From Nitriliruptorales bacterium (lineage in GTDB: Bacteria > Actinomycetota > Nitriliruptoria > Euzebyales > Egibacteraceae), in assembly GCA_007133145.1 (NCBI GenBank), contig SLNF01000279.1:1-6069 (forward strand): a stretch of 6,069 nt of DNA, read 5' to 3'. The notes below the pieces were generated by a model. That model worked only from the letters and a program-made list of their open reading frames with translations. It did not search any database and was not told where the DNA came from. The translations under genes and the position numbers were made by a program. Below are positions 1 to 5,367 of the stretch, one piece after another. Position 1 is the first letter of the stretch, and each line of letters opens with the position of its first letter.

Positions 1-96
1 CCCGCCAGCCCCACGGCCGCGCGCGGGCCCGGCGGGCGGCAGCAACCCCGCGGACGGCATCGGCCTGGCGGGCGCCGTCCACCTCGCGGGCCCCCG

Positions 97-549
97 TCAA
101 CCCAGGGGGCGCTCGACGTCGGGATCGACGACGTGGGCGTGCGCACCCGCGTCGGCGACCGCCGCCTCGAGGTCCGCCCGATCGGGGCCACGCCAGCCGC
201 ATCCGCAGGCGGCGTGCAGCGACGCGGGGTAGGCGCCGTCGTCGTCCATCGGTGGACGCACGTCGACGAGCCAGGCCGCGTGCACCCGGTAGCGGGCCGG
301 CTGCCACAGGGAGAGGAGCATGAGCGCGAGCCCGACCCACCCGACCGAGAGCGCGGCGCGCAGGACGAGGGGGTCGCCGGCGGCGAGCGCAGGGCCGAGC
401 GCGAGGAGCACGAGGGCGCCGCCGAGCAGCAGCACCGAGCGTCGTGCGCGTTCCCAGCGTCGCTGCCAGGCCGGGGGGACGTCGCGCCGCGCATGGCGCA
501 CCCAGGTGGGACCCTCGCGTGCGACGTCGTCGTCGGGGTGCCCGGCCAT
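97..549 (-). CDS. Small two-helix membrane protein with C-terminal CxCGW motif, function unknown
   Basis: Hypothetical protein of 150 residues from the ATG at 549; I do not recognise a named family. The N-terminal third is charged and rich in Arg and Trp (residues 1-37). Two hydrophobic segments follow, about residues 38-57 and 62-82, joined by a very short loop, so both termini should lie on the same side, probably the cytoplasm given the positive charges before helix 1. The C-terminal domain carries Cys115-x-Cys117-Gly-Trp-Arg-Gly and, about 20 residues on, His137-x-His139. This CxCGW...HxH arrangement resembles small metal-binding or redox motifs in uncharacterised actinobacterial proteins, but zinc binding is inference. 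An in-frame GTG at 633 would add 28 residues with no hydrophobic or conserved character. Neither start has a good Shine-Dalgarno, and I chose the ATG because it leaves a normal divergent promoter region before the CLC gene. The TGA stop is at 99-97. Confidence 0.7.
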   Translation of the reverse strand: MAGHPDDDVAREGPTWVRHARRDVPPAWQRRWERARRSVLLLGGALVLLALGPALAAGDPLVLRAALSVGWVGLALMLLSLWQPARYRVHAAWLVDVRPPMDDDGAYPASLHAACGCGWRGPDRADLEAAVADAGAHAHVVDPDVERPLG

Positions 550-656
550 CGCCGTGCAGCGTTGCCCACCGGAGGACGCGGCAACCCTGCCTGCCCGCCG
601 ATCCCCGTCGGCCGGCCAGGCCGTCCTCGCCACGACCCCGCTAGCCTGCCCGGGCG
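550..656. promoter_or_regulatory. Divergent intergenic region between membrane-protein gene and CLC gene
   Basis: This 107-nt gap must hold promoters for both divergent genes. It contains a perfect 6-bp inverted repeat, GTTGCC (561-566) and GGCAAC (580-585), with a 13-nt spacer, placed like an operator just upstream of the minus-strand start. On the plus strand a TAGCCT hexamer (642-647) fits the actinobacterial -10 pattern TAnnnT and ends 9 nt before the first ATG of the CLC gene, which would give a near-leaderless transcript. No convincing -35 element is visible for either direction. A 6-bp repeat can occur by chance in DNA of this composition. Confidence 0.35.
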
Positions 657-2750
657 ATGAGGATGGCGATGGTGCGGACCCGCGCGCGCGACGTGCTGCG
701 CGGCCTCGGAGGCGGCCTCTCGGAGATCGTGCGCGGCCCCGGGGCGCTGCTCAGCCTGCTCGCCGCGATCGTCGGCCTCGCGACCGGGCTGCTCGCCGTG
801 GCCCTCATCGAGCTCATCGCCCTCGTCCAGCTGGTGGCCTACGGCAGCGCCCCGCCGACCTGGTCGGTGCTCGTCGTCCCCGCGGTCGGCGGGCTCCTCG
901 CGGGGCTGCTGCTGTGGCGGCTGGTCCCGGAGGCCCGCGGCTCGGGCATCAGCGCGGTGATGGAGGCCCTGTCGCTGCGTGGCGGGCGCATGCGGGGACG
1001 GGTCGTGCTCGGCAAGCTCGTCGCGTCGAGCCTGGCCCTGGGCACCGGCAACTCCGGAGGCCGGGAGGGTCCGATCGTCCAGATCGGCGCCGCCGCCGCC
1101 TCGCTGCTCGGTCGGCTCGCCGACCTGCCCGAGGACCGGGTGCGCTCGCTCATCGCCGCCGGCGCGGCGGGGGGCATTGCGGCATCGTTCAACGCGCCGA
1201 TCGGCGGGATGCTCTTCGCGCTCGAGGTCATCATCGGCGGCTTCGCGCTGCGCCATCTCCAGACGGTCATCATCTCCGCGGTCGTCGCCTCGGTGACCGC
1301 ACGCCAACTCGTCGGCGAGGGGCTCATCTTCGTCGCTCCCTCCTACAGCCTCGGCGCGCCGTGGGAGCTCGCGCTCTACGCGATGCTCGGTCTCGCCGCG
1401 GTCGCCGTCGGCCTCGGCTTCATCCAGGCGATCCGCCTGGCCGAGCAGCTCGGTGACCGGCTCAACTGGCCGCTGCCGCTGCGCACGGCCGCGGGGGGGC
1501 TCGTCGTCGGGCTCGTCGCGGTCGTCGCGCCGGAGGTCCTCGGCACCGGCGATGACCTCCCTGCCCTGCCCGGCGTCGTGGGCGAGCCGATCCTCGAGAT
1601 GCTGCGCGGCGGCTTCGCGCCTGGTGTGCTCGTGCTCCTGCTCGTCGCGAAGCTCGTCGCGACGGTGGCCTCGGTCGGCTCGCGCAATGCGACGGGCTCC
1701 TTCGGACCGCTGCTCTTCCTCGGCGCCGCGCTCGGCGGCGCCTTCGGCCACGCGGTGACCGCGGTCCTGCCCGATGCCGGCATCAATCCCGGCGCGCTGG
1801 CCCTCGCCGGCACGGCTGCGGTCGTCGCCGCAGCGAGCCGGGCGCCGCTGACGGGGGTCATCCTCGTCTTCGAGCTCACTGGCAGCTACGACATGGTCGT
1901 CCCCCTCATGCTCGCGACGAGCGTCGCGACCGTCCTCGCCGACCGGGTGCACCCGTCGACGCTCTACACCGAGCCGCTCGAGCGTCGGGGGATCTCCTAC
2001 CGCGCGACGGAGGACGTCGACGTGCTCCAGATCGTCGACGTGCGCGAGGTCATGACCGCCGACCCCGCCGTCGTGCCCGCCGACATGAGCGTGCCTGAGC
2101 TGCGGGAGTGGTTCCGTCGCACCCGCCACCACGGCGCGCCGGTCGTGACCCCGACCGACGATGGCGGGCTGCGCCTCGTCGGCATCGTCACCCTCAGCGA
2201 CGTCGCCACGCTCGAGGACCCCGGCGAGACCGGCGACCTCGCCTCGATGGAGGCACGCACCCGGGGGCTCACCGCCGCGGAGATCTGCACGACCTCGCCG
2301 CTGACCGTCGTGCCCGAGGATCCCGTCTACCGGGCGGTGCAGCGCATGGCCGCCCTCGACGTGGGCCGGCTGCCCGTCGTCGACCCCGACGACCCCGAGC
2401 GGCTCGTCGGGCTCGTCCGACGCGGTGACGTGCTCACCGCCTACCAGCGGGCGATGTCGCGCTCGCTCGCGAGTCAGCGTCAGGAGGCGGCCCAGCGGCT
2501 GCGCGACCTCGGCGGCGCGAGGTTCATCGAGTCGGTCGTCGCCGAGCAGGCGCCCGCCGCCGGACGGCGGGTCGCCGACGTCGACTGGCCGGAGGGCACG
2601 GTGCTCACGAGCGTCCAGCGCGAGGGCGACCTCATCGTCCCGAGCGGGGAGACCGTCCTGCGCGCCGGCGACGAGGTCGTCGCGCTCGGCCGCCACGGGA
2701 CGGCTGCGGCCCTCGAGCGCCTGCTGACCGGCGTGGAGACGGAGCGCTGA
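657..2750 (+). CDS. CLC-family chloride channel/transporter with CBS pair and TrkA-C domain
   Basis: Integral membrane CLC protein of 697 residues moving chloride, or exchanging it for protons, across the cytoplasmic membrane. The CLC core spans about residues 28-440 and shows the four anion-path signatures: GSGIS (95-99), GREGP (135-139, gating glutamate E137), FNAP...LFALE (178-190) and GSFGP (347-351). Tyr437 in STLYTEPL matches the central tyrosine (Tyr445 in E. coli ClcA). The inner proton-glutamate position (E203 in E. coli) is Val191, as in CLC channels. Two cytoplasmic CBS domains follow (about 462-522 and 539-600), then a TrkA-C/RCK_C domain (about 620-692). CBS domains usually bind adenine nucleotides, and RCK_C domains bind regulators such as c-di-AMP in some K+ transporters; ligands here are unknown. 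Three in-frame ATGs (657, 663, 669) open the gene. GAGG at 659-662 lies 6 nt before the ATG at 669, so translation may begin there. The stop lies 6 nt from the convergent ridA stop, leaving no room for a terminator. Confidence 0.95.
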   Translation: MRMAMVRTRARDVLRGLGGGLSEIVRGPGALLSLLAAIVGLATGLLAVALIELIALVQLVAYGSAPPTWSVLVVPAVGGLLAGLLLWRLVPEARGSGISAVMEALSLRGGRMRGRVVLGKLVASSLALGTGNSGGREGPIVQIGAAAASLLGRLADLPEDRVRSLIAAGAAGGIAASFNAPIGGMLFALEVIIGGFALRHLQTVIISAVVASVTARQLVGEGLIFVAPSYSLGAPWELALYAMLGLAAVAVGLGFIQAIRLAEQLGDRLNWPLPLRTAAGGLVVGLVAVVAPEVLGTGDDLPALPGVVGEPILEMLRGGFAPGVLVLLLVAKLVATVASVGSRNATGSFGPLLFLGAALGGAFGHAVTAVLPDAGINPGALALAGTAAVVAAASRAPLTGVILVFELTGSYDMVVPLMLATSVATVLADRVHPSTLYTEPLERRGISYRATEDVDVLQIVDVREVMTADPAVVPADMSVPELREWFRRTRHHGAPVVTPTDDGGLRLVGIVTLSDVATLEDPGETGDLASMEARTRGLTAAEICTTSPLTVVPEDPVYRAVQRMAALDVGRLPVVDPDDPERLVGLVRRGDVLTAYQRAMSRSLASQRQEAAQRLRDLGGARFIESVVAEQAPAAGRRVADVDWPEGTVLTSVQREGDLIVPSGETVLRAGDEVVALGRHGTAAALERLLTGVETER

Positions 2751-2756
2751 GCCGCC

Positions 2757-3221
2757 TCACTCGTCGATCTTCACGACGGCCTCGGCCTCGACGGGCGAGC
2801 CGAGTGGCAGCGAGGTCACGCCCAGCGCCGAACGCGCGTGGCGGCCGGCGTCGCCGAGCACCTCGCCGATGAGCTCGCTCACGCCGTTGGCGACGAGGTG
2901 CTGGCGGGTGAAATCCGGGGTCGAGGCGACGTAGACGGTGACCTTCACGACGCGACGCACGCGTCCGAGGTCGCCGAGGGCGGTCTTGAGCTGGGCGAGG
3001 ATGTTGATCGCGCAGCGCCGCGCGGCGACGACGCCGTCGTCGACGTCGAGGTCCTCGCCGAGCCGCCCGGTGACGACGAGCTCGCCGTCGTCGGTGGCGA
3101 GCTGCCCGGCGGTGAACACGAGCGTACCGGACTGGATGAAGGGCACGTAGGCCGCGGCGGGGGCGGGCCCCTCGGGGAGCTCGATGCCGAGTCGGGCCAG
3201 CCGCTGCTCTGGGGTCGTCAT
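2757..3221 (-). CDS. RidA family protein (YjgF/YER057c/UK114)
   Basis: Small soluble protein of 154 residues covering the whole RidA fold. Canonical RidA hydrolyses reactive enamine/imine intermediates from PLP enzymes as a trimer, but many subfamilies have other or unknown activities. Visible features are the N-terminal RLARLGIELPEGP stretch, SGTLVFTAGQLA (31-42), the helix AINILAQLKTALGDL (71-85), VVKVTVYVAS (91-100) and the C-terminal GRHARSALGV segment (126-135). Arg130 there aligns with the carboxylate-binding arginine of active RidA proteins. The GIELP and GRHARSALG signatures match, from memory, the YjgF-like subgroup common in Actinobacteria rather than E. coli RidA itself, so imine deaminase activity is plausible but unproven. 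The ATG at 3221 is preferred over a TTG at 3251 because AGGGAGGG (3231-3224) sits 2 nt upstream, with its GGAGG core suitably spaced. A TAGATT -10 candidate lies just upstream, so the gene may be transcribed independently of whiB. Confidence 0.93.
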   Translation of the reverse strand: MTTPEQRLARLGIELPEGPAPAAAYVPFIQSGTLVFTAGQLATDDGELVVTGRLGEDLDVDDGVVAARRCAINILAQLKTALGDLGRVRRVVKVTVYVASTPDFTRQHLVANGVSELIGEVLGDAGRHARSALGVTSLPLGSPVEAEAVVKIDE

Positions 3222-3223
3222 CG

Positions 3224-3231
3224 CCCTCCCT
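3224..3231 (-). promoter_or_regulatory. Shine-Dalgarno of the ridA-family gene
   Basis: AGGGAGGG on the minus strand ends 2 nt before the ATG at 3221. It is a strong match to the anti-Shine-Dalgarno and decides the ATG over the upstream TTG at 3251. Confidence 0.75.
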
Positions 3232-3241
3232 GTCGCCGGGG

Positions 3242-3271
3242 TGACGGGCAATCTACACCGTGTCGCCGTCA
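3242..3271 (-). promoter_or_regulatory. Candidate ridA promoter within a TGACGG/CCGTCA inverted repeat
   Basis: On the minus strand TAGATT (3255-3250) fits TAnnnT and would start a transcript with a leader of roughly 20 nt containing the ridA Shine-Dalgarno. It lies between the arms of a perfect 6-bp inverted repeat, TGACGG (3242-3247) and CCGTCA (3266-3271), whose 18-nt spacer also includes a short ACACGGTGT palindrome. The layout resembles an operator over a promoter, but no -35 element is clear and the repeat could be chance. Confidence 0.35.
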
Positions 3272-3284
3272 GGCCCGCTGGGAG

Positions 3285-3623
3285 CTAGGAGGCCCGGCGG
3301 CCGTAGAGCAGCTCGCGGCGCTCGCTCTCGGTGAGGCCACCCCAGATGCCGTGAGGCTCGTCGACGGCGAGCACCCACGCGCGGCACTCCTCGAGGACGG
3401 GGCAGCCGGCGCACACGGCCTTGGCCTCCGCCTCGCGGGCGTGACGCGCGCCGGTCGACTCGACCTCGAACGGCGGGAAGAAGAGGTCGGCGTCGGCGTC
3501 GCGGCAGCTGCCGTGCTGCTGCCACTCGCGCGGTGGCCGAGGTGAGGGTGACAGGTGGGTTGTGGGCCGCTGCGACAACGCTCGCTCCCCTTGATGACGA
3601 AGCTCCTGGAGTGTACGACTCAT
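3285..3623 (-). CDS. WhiB-family iron-sulfur transcriptional regulator
   Basis: WhiB-like (Wbl) protein of 112 residues from the ATG at 3623. These proteins hold a redox- and NO-sensitive [4Fe-4S] cluster and usually act with the primary sigma factor to control development, redox balance or antibiotic resistance. The four cluster cysteines are Cys40, Cys71, Cys74 and Cys80 in the pattern C-x30-CxxC-x5-C. The turn GIWGG (92-96) follows, then a basic tail (TESERRELLYGRRAS) typical of the DNA-binding end. The WQQHGSCRD...LFFPP entry and EPHGIWGGLTESER exit look most like WhiB3/WhiB2-type proteins; WhiB4 normally has a shorter first spacing and a longer tail. This assignment is by eye. A TTG at 3578 (residue 16) has a strong Shine-Dalgarno and the ATG has none, so the mature protein may have 97 residues with 24 before the first cysteine. 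The gene lies 139 nt downstream of nfeD and 63 nt upstream of ridA, on the same strand. Confidence 0.95.
   Translation of the reverse strand: MSRTLQELRHQGERALSQRPTTHLSPSPRPPREWQQHGSCRDADADLFFPPFEVESTGARHAREAEAKAVCAGCPVLEECRAWVLAVDEPHGIWGGLTESERRELLYGRRAS
3585..3592 (-). promoter_or_regulatory. Shine-Dalgarno favouring an internal TTG start of whiB
   Basis: AAGGGGAG on the minus strand lies 6 nt before an in-frame TTG at 3578-3576. No comparable sequence precedes the ATG at 3623, so this element argues for the shorter WhiB product. Confidence 0.5.
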
Positions 3624-3638
3624 CGAGCCCGCGCAAAA
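3610..3638 (-). promoter_or_regulatory. Candidate whiB promoter
   Basis: On the minus strand TACACT (3615-3610) is a plausible -10 hexamer, with a weak -35 candidate TTTTGC (3638-3633) 17 nt upstream. A transcript from it would begin near 3603, inside the longer reading frame, which agrees with translation from the TTG at 3578. The match to consensus is partial. Confidence 0.3.
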
Positions 3639-3762
3639 GGGTGGGAACGCGTCCGTGCGGCGACGGGTCCCCGCGGCGGGCCCGGGGTGTCCGCTGCGGC
3701 GCTCGACCGCCCTCGGCGCACGGCGCGCGGGTGGGGCCGCGGGCCGGACGCACCGGCGGCGG

Positions 3763-5265
3763 TCAGGGGGTCGCCGTCCGGCTCGGCTCCTCGACGAGCT
3801 CGACGGCGAGGCTCGTCGCCTCGTGGTCGACGCCGGTGACCCGGACCTGCGTGCCGGTCTTGACCTTGCCGGCGCCCTCGGGTGCGTGCGCGCGCCAGAG
3901 CGCGCCGTCGACGAAGACGTGCCCCGAGGGGTTGAGCATCGAGCGCACCACGCCGGTCGAGCCGACGACGGCCTCGGCCCCCGCCATCTCCTGCTCGCCC
4001 TGGGTGCGCAGGACGACGGTCATGAGCACGACGAAGAAGAGCACCGTCGCGAGGACGCCGACCCCGAGGGCCCACGGCGAGGCCTGCAGCGGCGGAGGGC
4101 CGTCGAAGAGCCACCAGCTGCCGACGCCGACACCGACGGCGCCGGCGAGGCTCGGCACGCCGAGCCCGGCGATCGCGAGGTCGACGGCGAGCAGCGCAAG
4201 CCCGGCGGCGAGCAGGAGCAGGGCCCACCACGCCACCGGCAGGACCCACACCCCGTAGAGGCCGGCGGCGAGCACGAGGGCACCGGCGACCCCGGCGACG
4301 CCGAAGCCGGGCTGGAAGAGCTCGAAGGCCACGGCGAGCGCCCCGCCGATGAGCAGCACGTAGGCGAGGGTCGGGTCGCCCATCGCGTGGAGCACCTGGT
4401 CGAGCAACCCCAGGTTGTCGAAGCGCACCTGCGCGGTGACGGGGTCGAGGTCGAGGACGCGCGTCTCACGGCCGCCCGCACCGTCGGCGACGCTGACCTC
4501 GCGACCGTCGAGGGCGAAGAGCACGTCGGGCAGCTCCGAGGCGGCGAAGTCGGCTGCGCCGGCGTCGGCGACCTCGTCGACGCCGAGGACGAGGGGCTCG
4601 TCGTCGGCGTTGTGCGGCAGCGCGTCGGGGTCGAAGGCGACCTCCCCGCCGTCGGGGACGGTGACGACGGCTCGGCCCTCGGCGAGCGAGCCGGCAAGCT
4701 CGGTGTCGAGGCCGCGGTCCCCGGCGTAGCGTGCGAGGAGGGCGCCCTCCCCGCCGTCGGACTCCCCGGCGAGATCGAGCGGGGACGCGGGGCCGAGGAC
4801 GCTCGCCGGGGACGTCGCGAGCACGTGCCCGGCGTGGGCGACGAGGGCTCCGGCACCGCCGGCGCGCGCGCCCGGCGGGCCGACCCACACCGCGACCGGC
4901 ACCGGGCTCGCGTCGATGCGCTCGGCGAGGTCGACGCCGTCGCGCCGGAGCCCCCCCTCGGTGTCGAGTTCGAGCACGACGACCTCACTGCCCCGCTCGA
5001 CGGCGCGCTCGAGGGCCGTGTCGATGTGGGCGACGATGCGGCTGTCGAGCGGCCCGTCGACCTGGACGACCTCGACGGTCGCGCCGGCCTGGGCGCCGGC
5101 CACGCCGGACCACGCGAGGAGCACCACCCCGGCGAGCACGGCCCCGAGGGCGGCGACCCGTCGTGCGCGCCGTGCCTGGCCGCCGTCGGCGCGCGCCCAC
5201 GGGCTCGCGGGCGGCCGCGGCGGCGCGCTCGGACGCGGTGGGGTGCGGGCCGGGAGGGGGGACAT
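3763..5265 (-). CDS. NfeD-family membrane protein with degenerate ClpP-like protease domain
   Basis: Full-length NfeD-type protein of 500 residues. Active family members are membrane serine proteases of the ClpP superfamily, often encoded beside an SPFH (stomatin/slipin) gene and linked to membrane quality control. After a Pro/Arg-rich N-terminus, a signal-like helix (37-57) ends in VAGAQA. The ClpP-like domain follows (about 64-250: VVQVDGPLD, then LELDTEGGL at 98-106, where TPGGL is usual). Where the family has GARAASAG this protein reads GARAGGAG (132-139), placing Gly137 at the serine nucleophile. No lysine occurs before residue 467, so the catalytic lysine is also missing. Five membrane segments follow (about 299-317, 321-341, 345-367, 370-387, 396-419), then the C-terminal NfeD OB-fold (about 428-491, with VGSTGVV and GALWRA). 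Fold and membrane parts look intact, so a scaffold role is likelier than decay. The ATG at 5265 has no Shine-Dalgarno but a TACACT hexamer 7 nt upstream. No SPFH partner is in the window. Confidence 0.9.
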   Translation of the reverse strand: MSPLPARTPPRPSAPPRPPASPWARADGGQARRARRVAALGAVLAGVVLLAWSGVAGAQAGATVEVVQVDGPLDSRIVAHIDTALERAVERGSEVVVLELDTEGGLRRDGVDLAERIDASPVPVAVWVGPPGARAGGAGALVAHAGHVLATSPASVLGPASPLDLAGESDGGEGALLARYAGDRGLDTELAGSLAEGRAVVTVPDGGEVAFDPDALPHNADDEPLVLGVDEVADAGAADFAASELPDVLFALDGREVSVADGAGGRETRVLDLDPVTAQVRFDNLGLLDQVLHAMGDPTLAYVLLIGGALAVAFELFQPGFGVAGVAGALVLAAGLYGVWVLPVAWWALLLLAAGLALLAVDLAIAGLGVPSLAGAVGVGVGSWWLFDGPPPLQASPWALGVGVLATVLFFVVLMTVVLRTQGEQEMAGAEAVVGSTGVVRSMLNPSGHVFVDGALWRAHAPEGAGKVKTGTQVRVTGVDHEATSLAVELVEEPSRTATP

Positions 5266-5272
5266 GGAGCAG

Positions 5273-5278
5273 AGTGTA
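5273..5278 (-). promoter_or_regulatory. Candidate -10 element for a leaderless nfeD transcript
   Basis: TACACT on the minus strand ends 7 nt before the ATG at 5265, the spacing expected when transcription starts at the A of the start codon. The lack of any Shine-Dalgarno before this ATG supports a leaderless mRNA, a common mode in Actinobacteria. A second weaker candidate, TACGAT, lies at 5292-5287. No good -35 element is visible. Confidence 0.4.
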
Positions 5279-5355
5279 GGCGCGGCATCGTACCCGGGCA
5301 CCGCCGGGGGTGGGGCTGCCGGCGAGCGGGTACACCTCACGAGCGCACACGCCCG

Positions 5356-5361
5356 AGGAGG
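5356..5361 (+). promoter_or_regulatory. Shine-Dalgarno setting the TTG start of the arsA-like gene
   Basis: AGGAGG, a perfect Shine-Dalgarno core, lies 6 nt before the TTG at 5368-5370. No ATG or GTG in this frame between here and the Walker A motif has comparable support. Confidence 0.8.
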
Positions 5362-5367
5362 CCGTCG

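Larger units (their letters stand above)
5266..5367. promoter_or_regulatory. Divergent intergenic region between nfeD and the arsA-like gene
   Basis: These 102 nt separate the two divergent starts and should carry both promoters. Besides the nfeD -10 candidate there is a plus-strand TACACC at 5331-5336, a weak -10 candidate that would give a leader of roughly 25 nt ahead of the arsA-like start. An inverted repeat CGCCGG (5302-5307) and CCGGCG (5319-5324) with an 11-nt loop lies between them. It could be an operator, although such repeats arise easily in DNA this GC-rich. Confidence 0.45.

Noticed and set aside
1..96. Possible end of another gene at the left edge
   Set aside because: All frames read as low-complexity Pro/Arg/Gly/Ala text without a recognisable motif, and the stretch is too short to judge.
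90..110. Hairpin GCCCCC/GGGGGC with a 9-nt loop at the stop of the first minus-strand gene
   Set aside because: There is no U-tract, the stop codon lies in the loop, and short GC palindromes are expected at this composition, so I do not call a terminator.
320..1456. Long open frame on the plus strand overlapping the small membrane protein gene and the CLC gene
   Set aside because: Its translation is Arg/Ala/Pro-rich without motifs, the typical shadow of a high-GC gene, and the CLC frame is unambiguous.
1493..1499. Run of seven G in the CLC gene, and a matching seven-C run (seven G on the coding strand) near 4950-4956 in nfeD, as possible phase-variable tracts
   Set aside because: Both simply encode Gly-Gly-Leu with GGG codons, common in GC-rich genomes, and seven is short for phase variation; they could be sequencing-error hotspots.
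3660..3720. GC-rich hairpin CCCCG/CGGGG between nfeD and whiB as a terminator
   Set aside because: The stem is only 5 bp with no following T-run, so I cannot distinguish it from background.
3253..3753. Minus-strand open frame of 166 codons over whiB
   Set aside because: It is an arginine-rich alternate frame of the WhiB gene, whose cysteine and GIWGG motifs identify the real frame.
4020..5288. Long minus-strand open frame over nfeD
   Set aside because: It is Ser/Arg/Pro-rich text shifted from the NfeD frame, which has a signal helix, membrane segments and an OB-fold.
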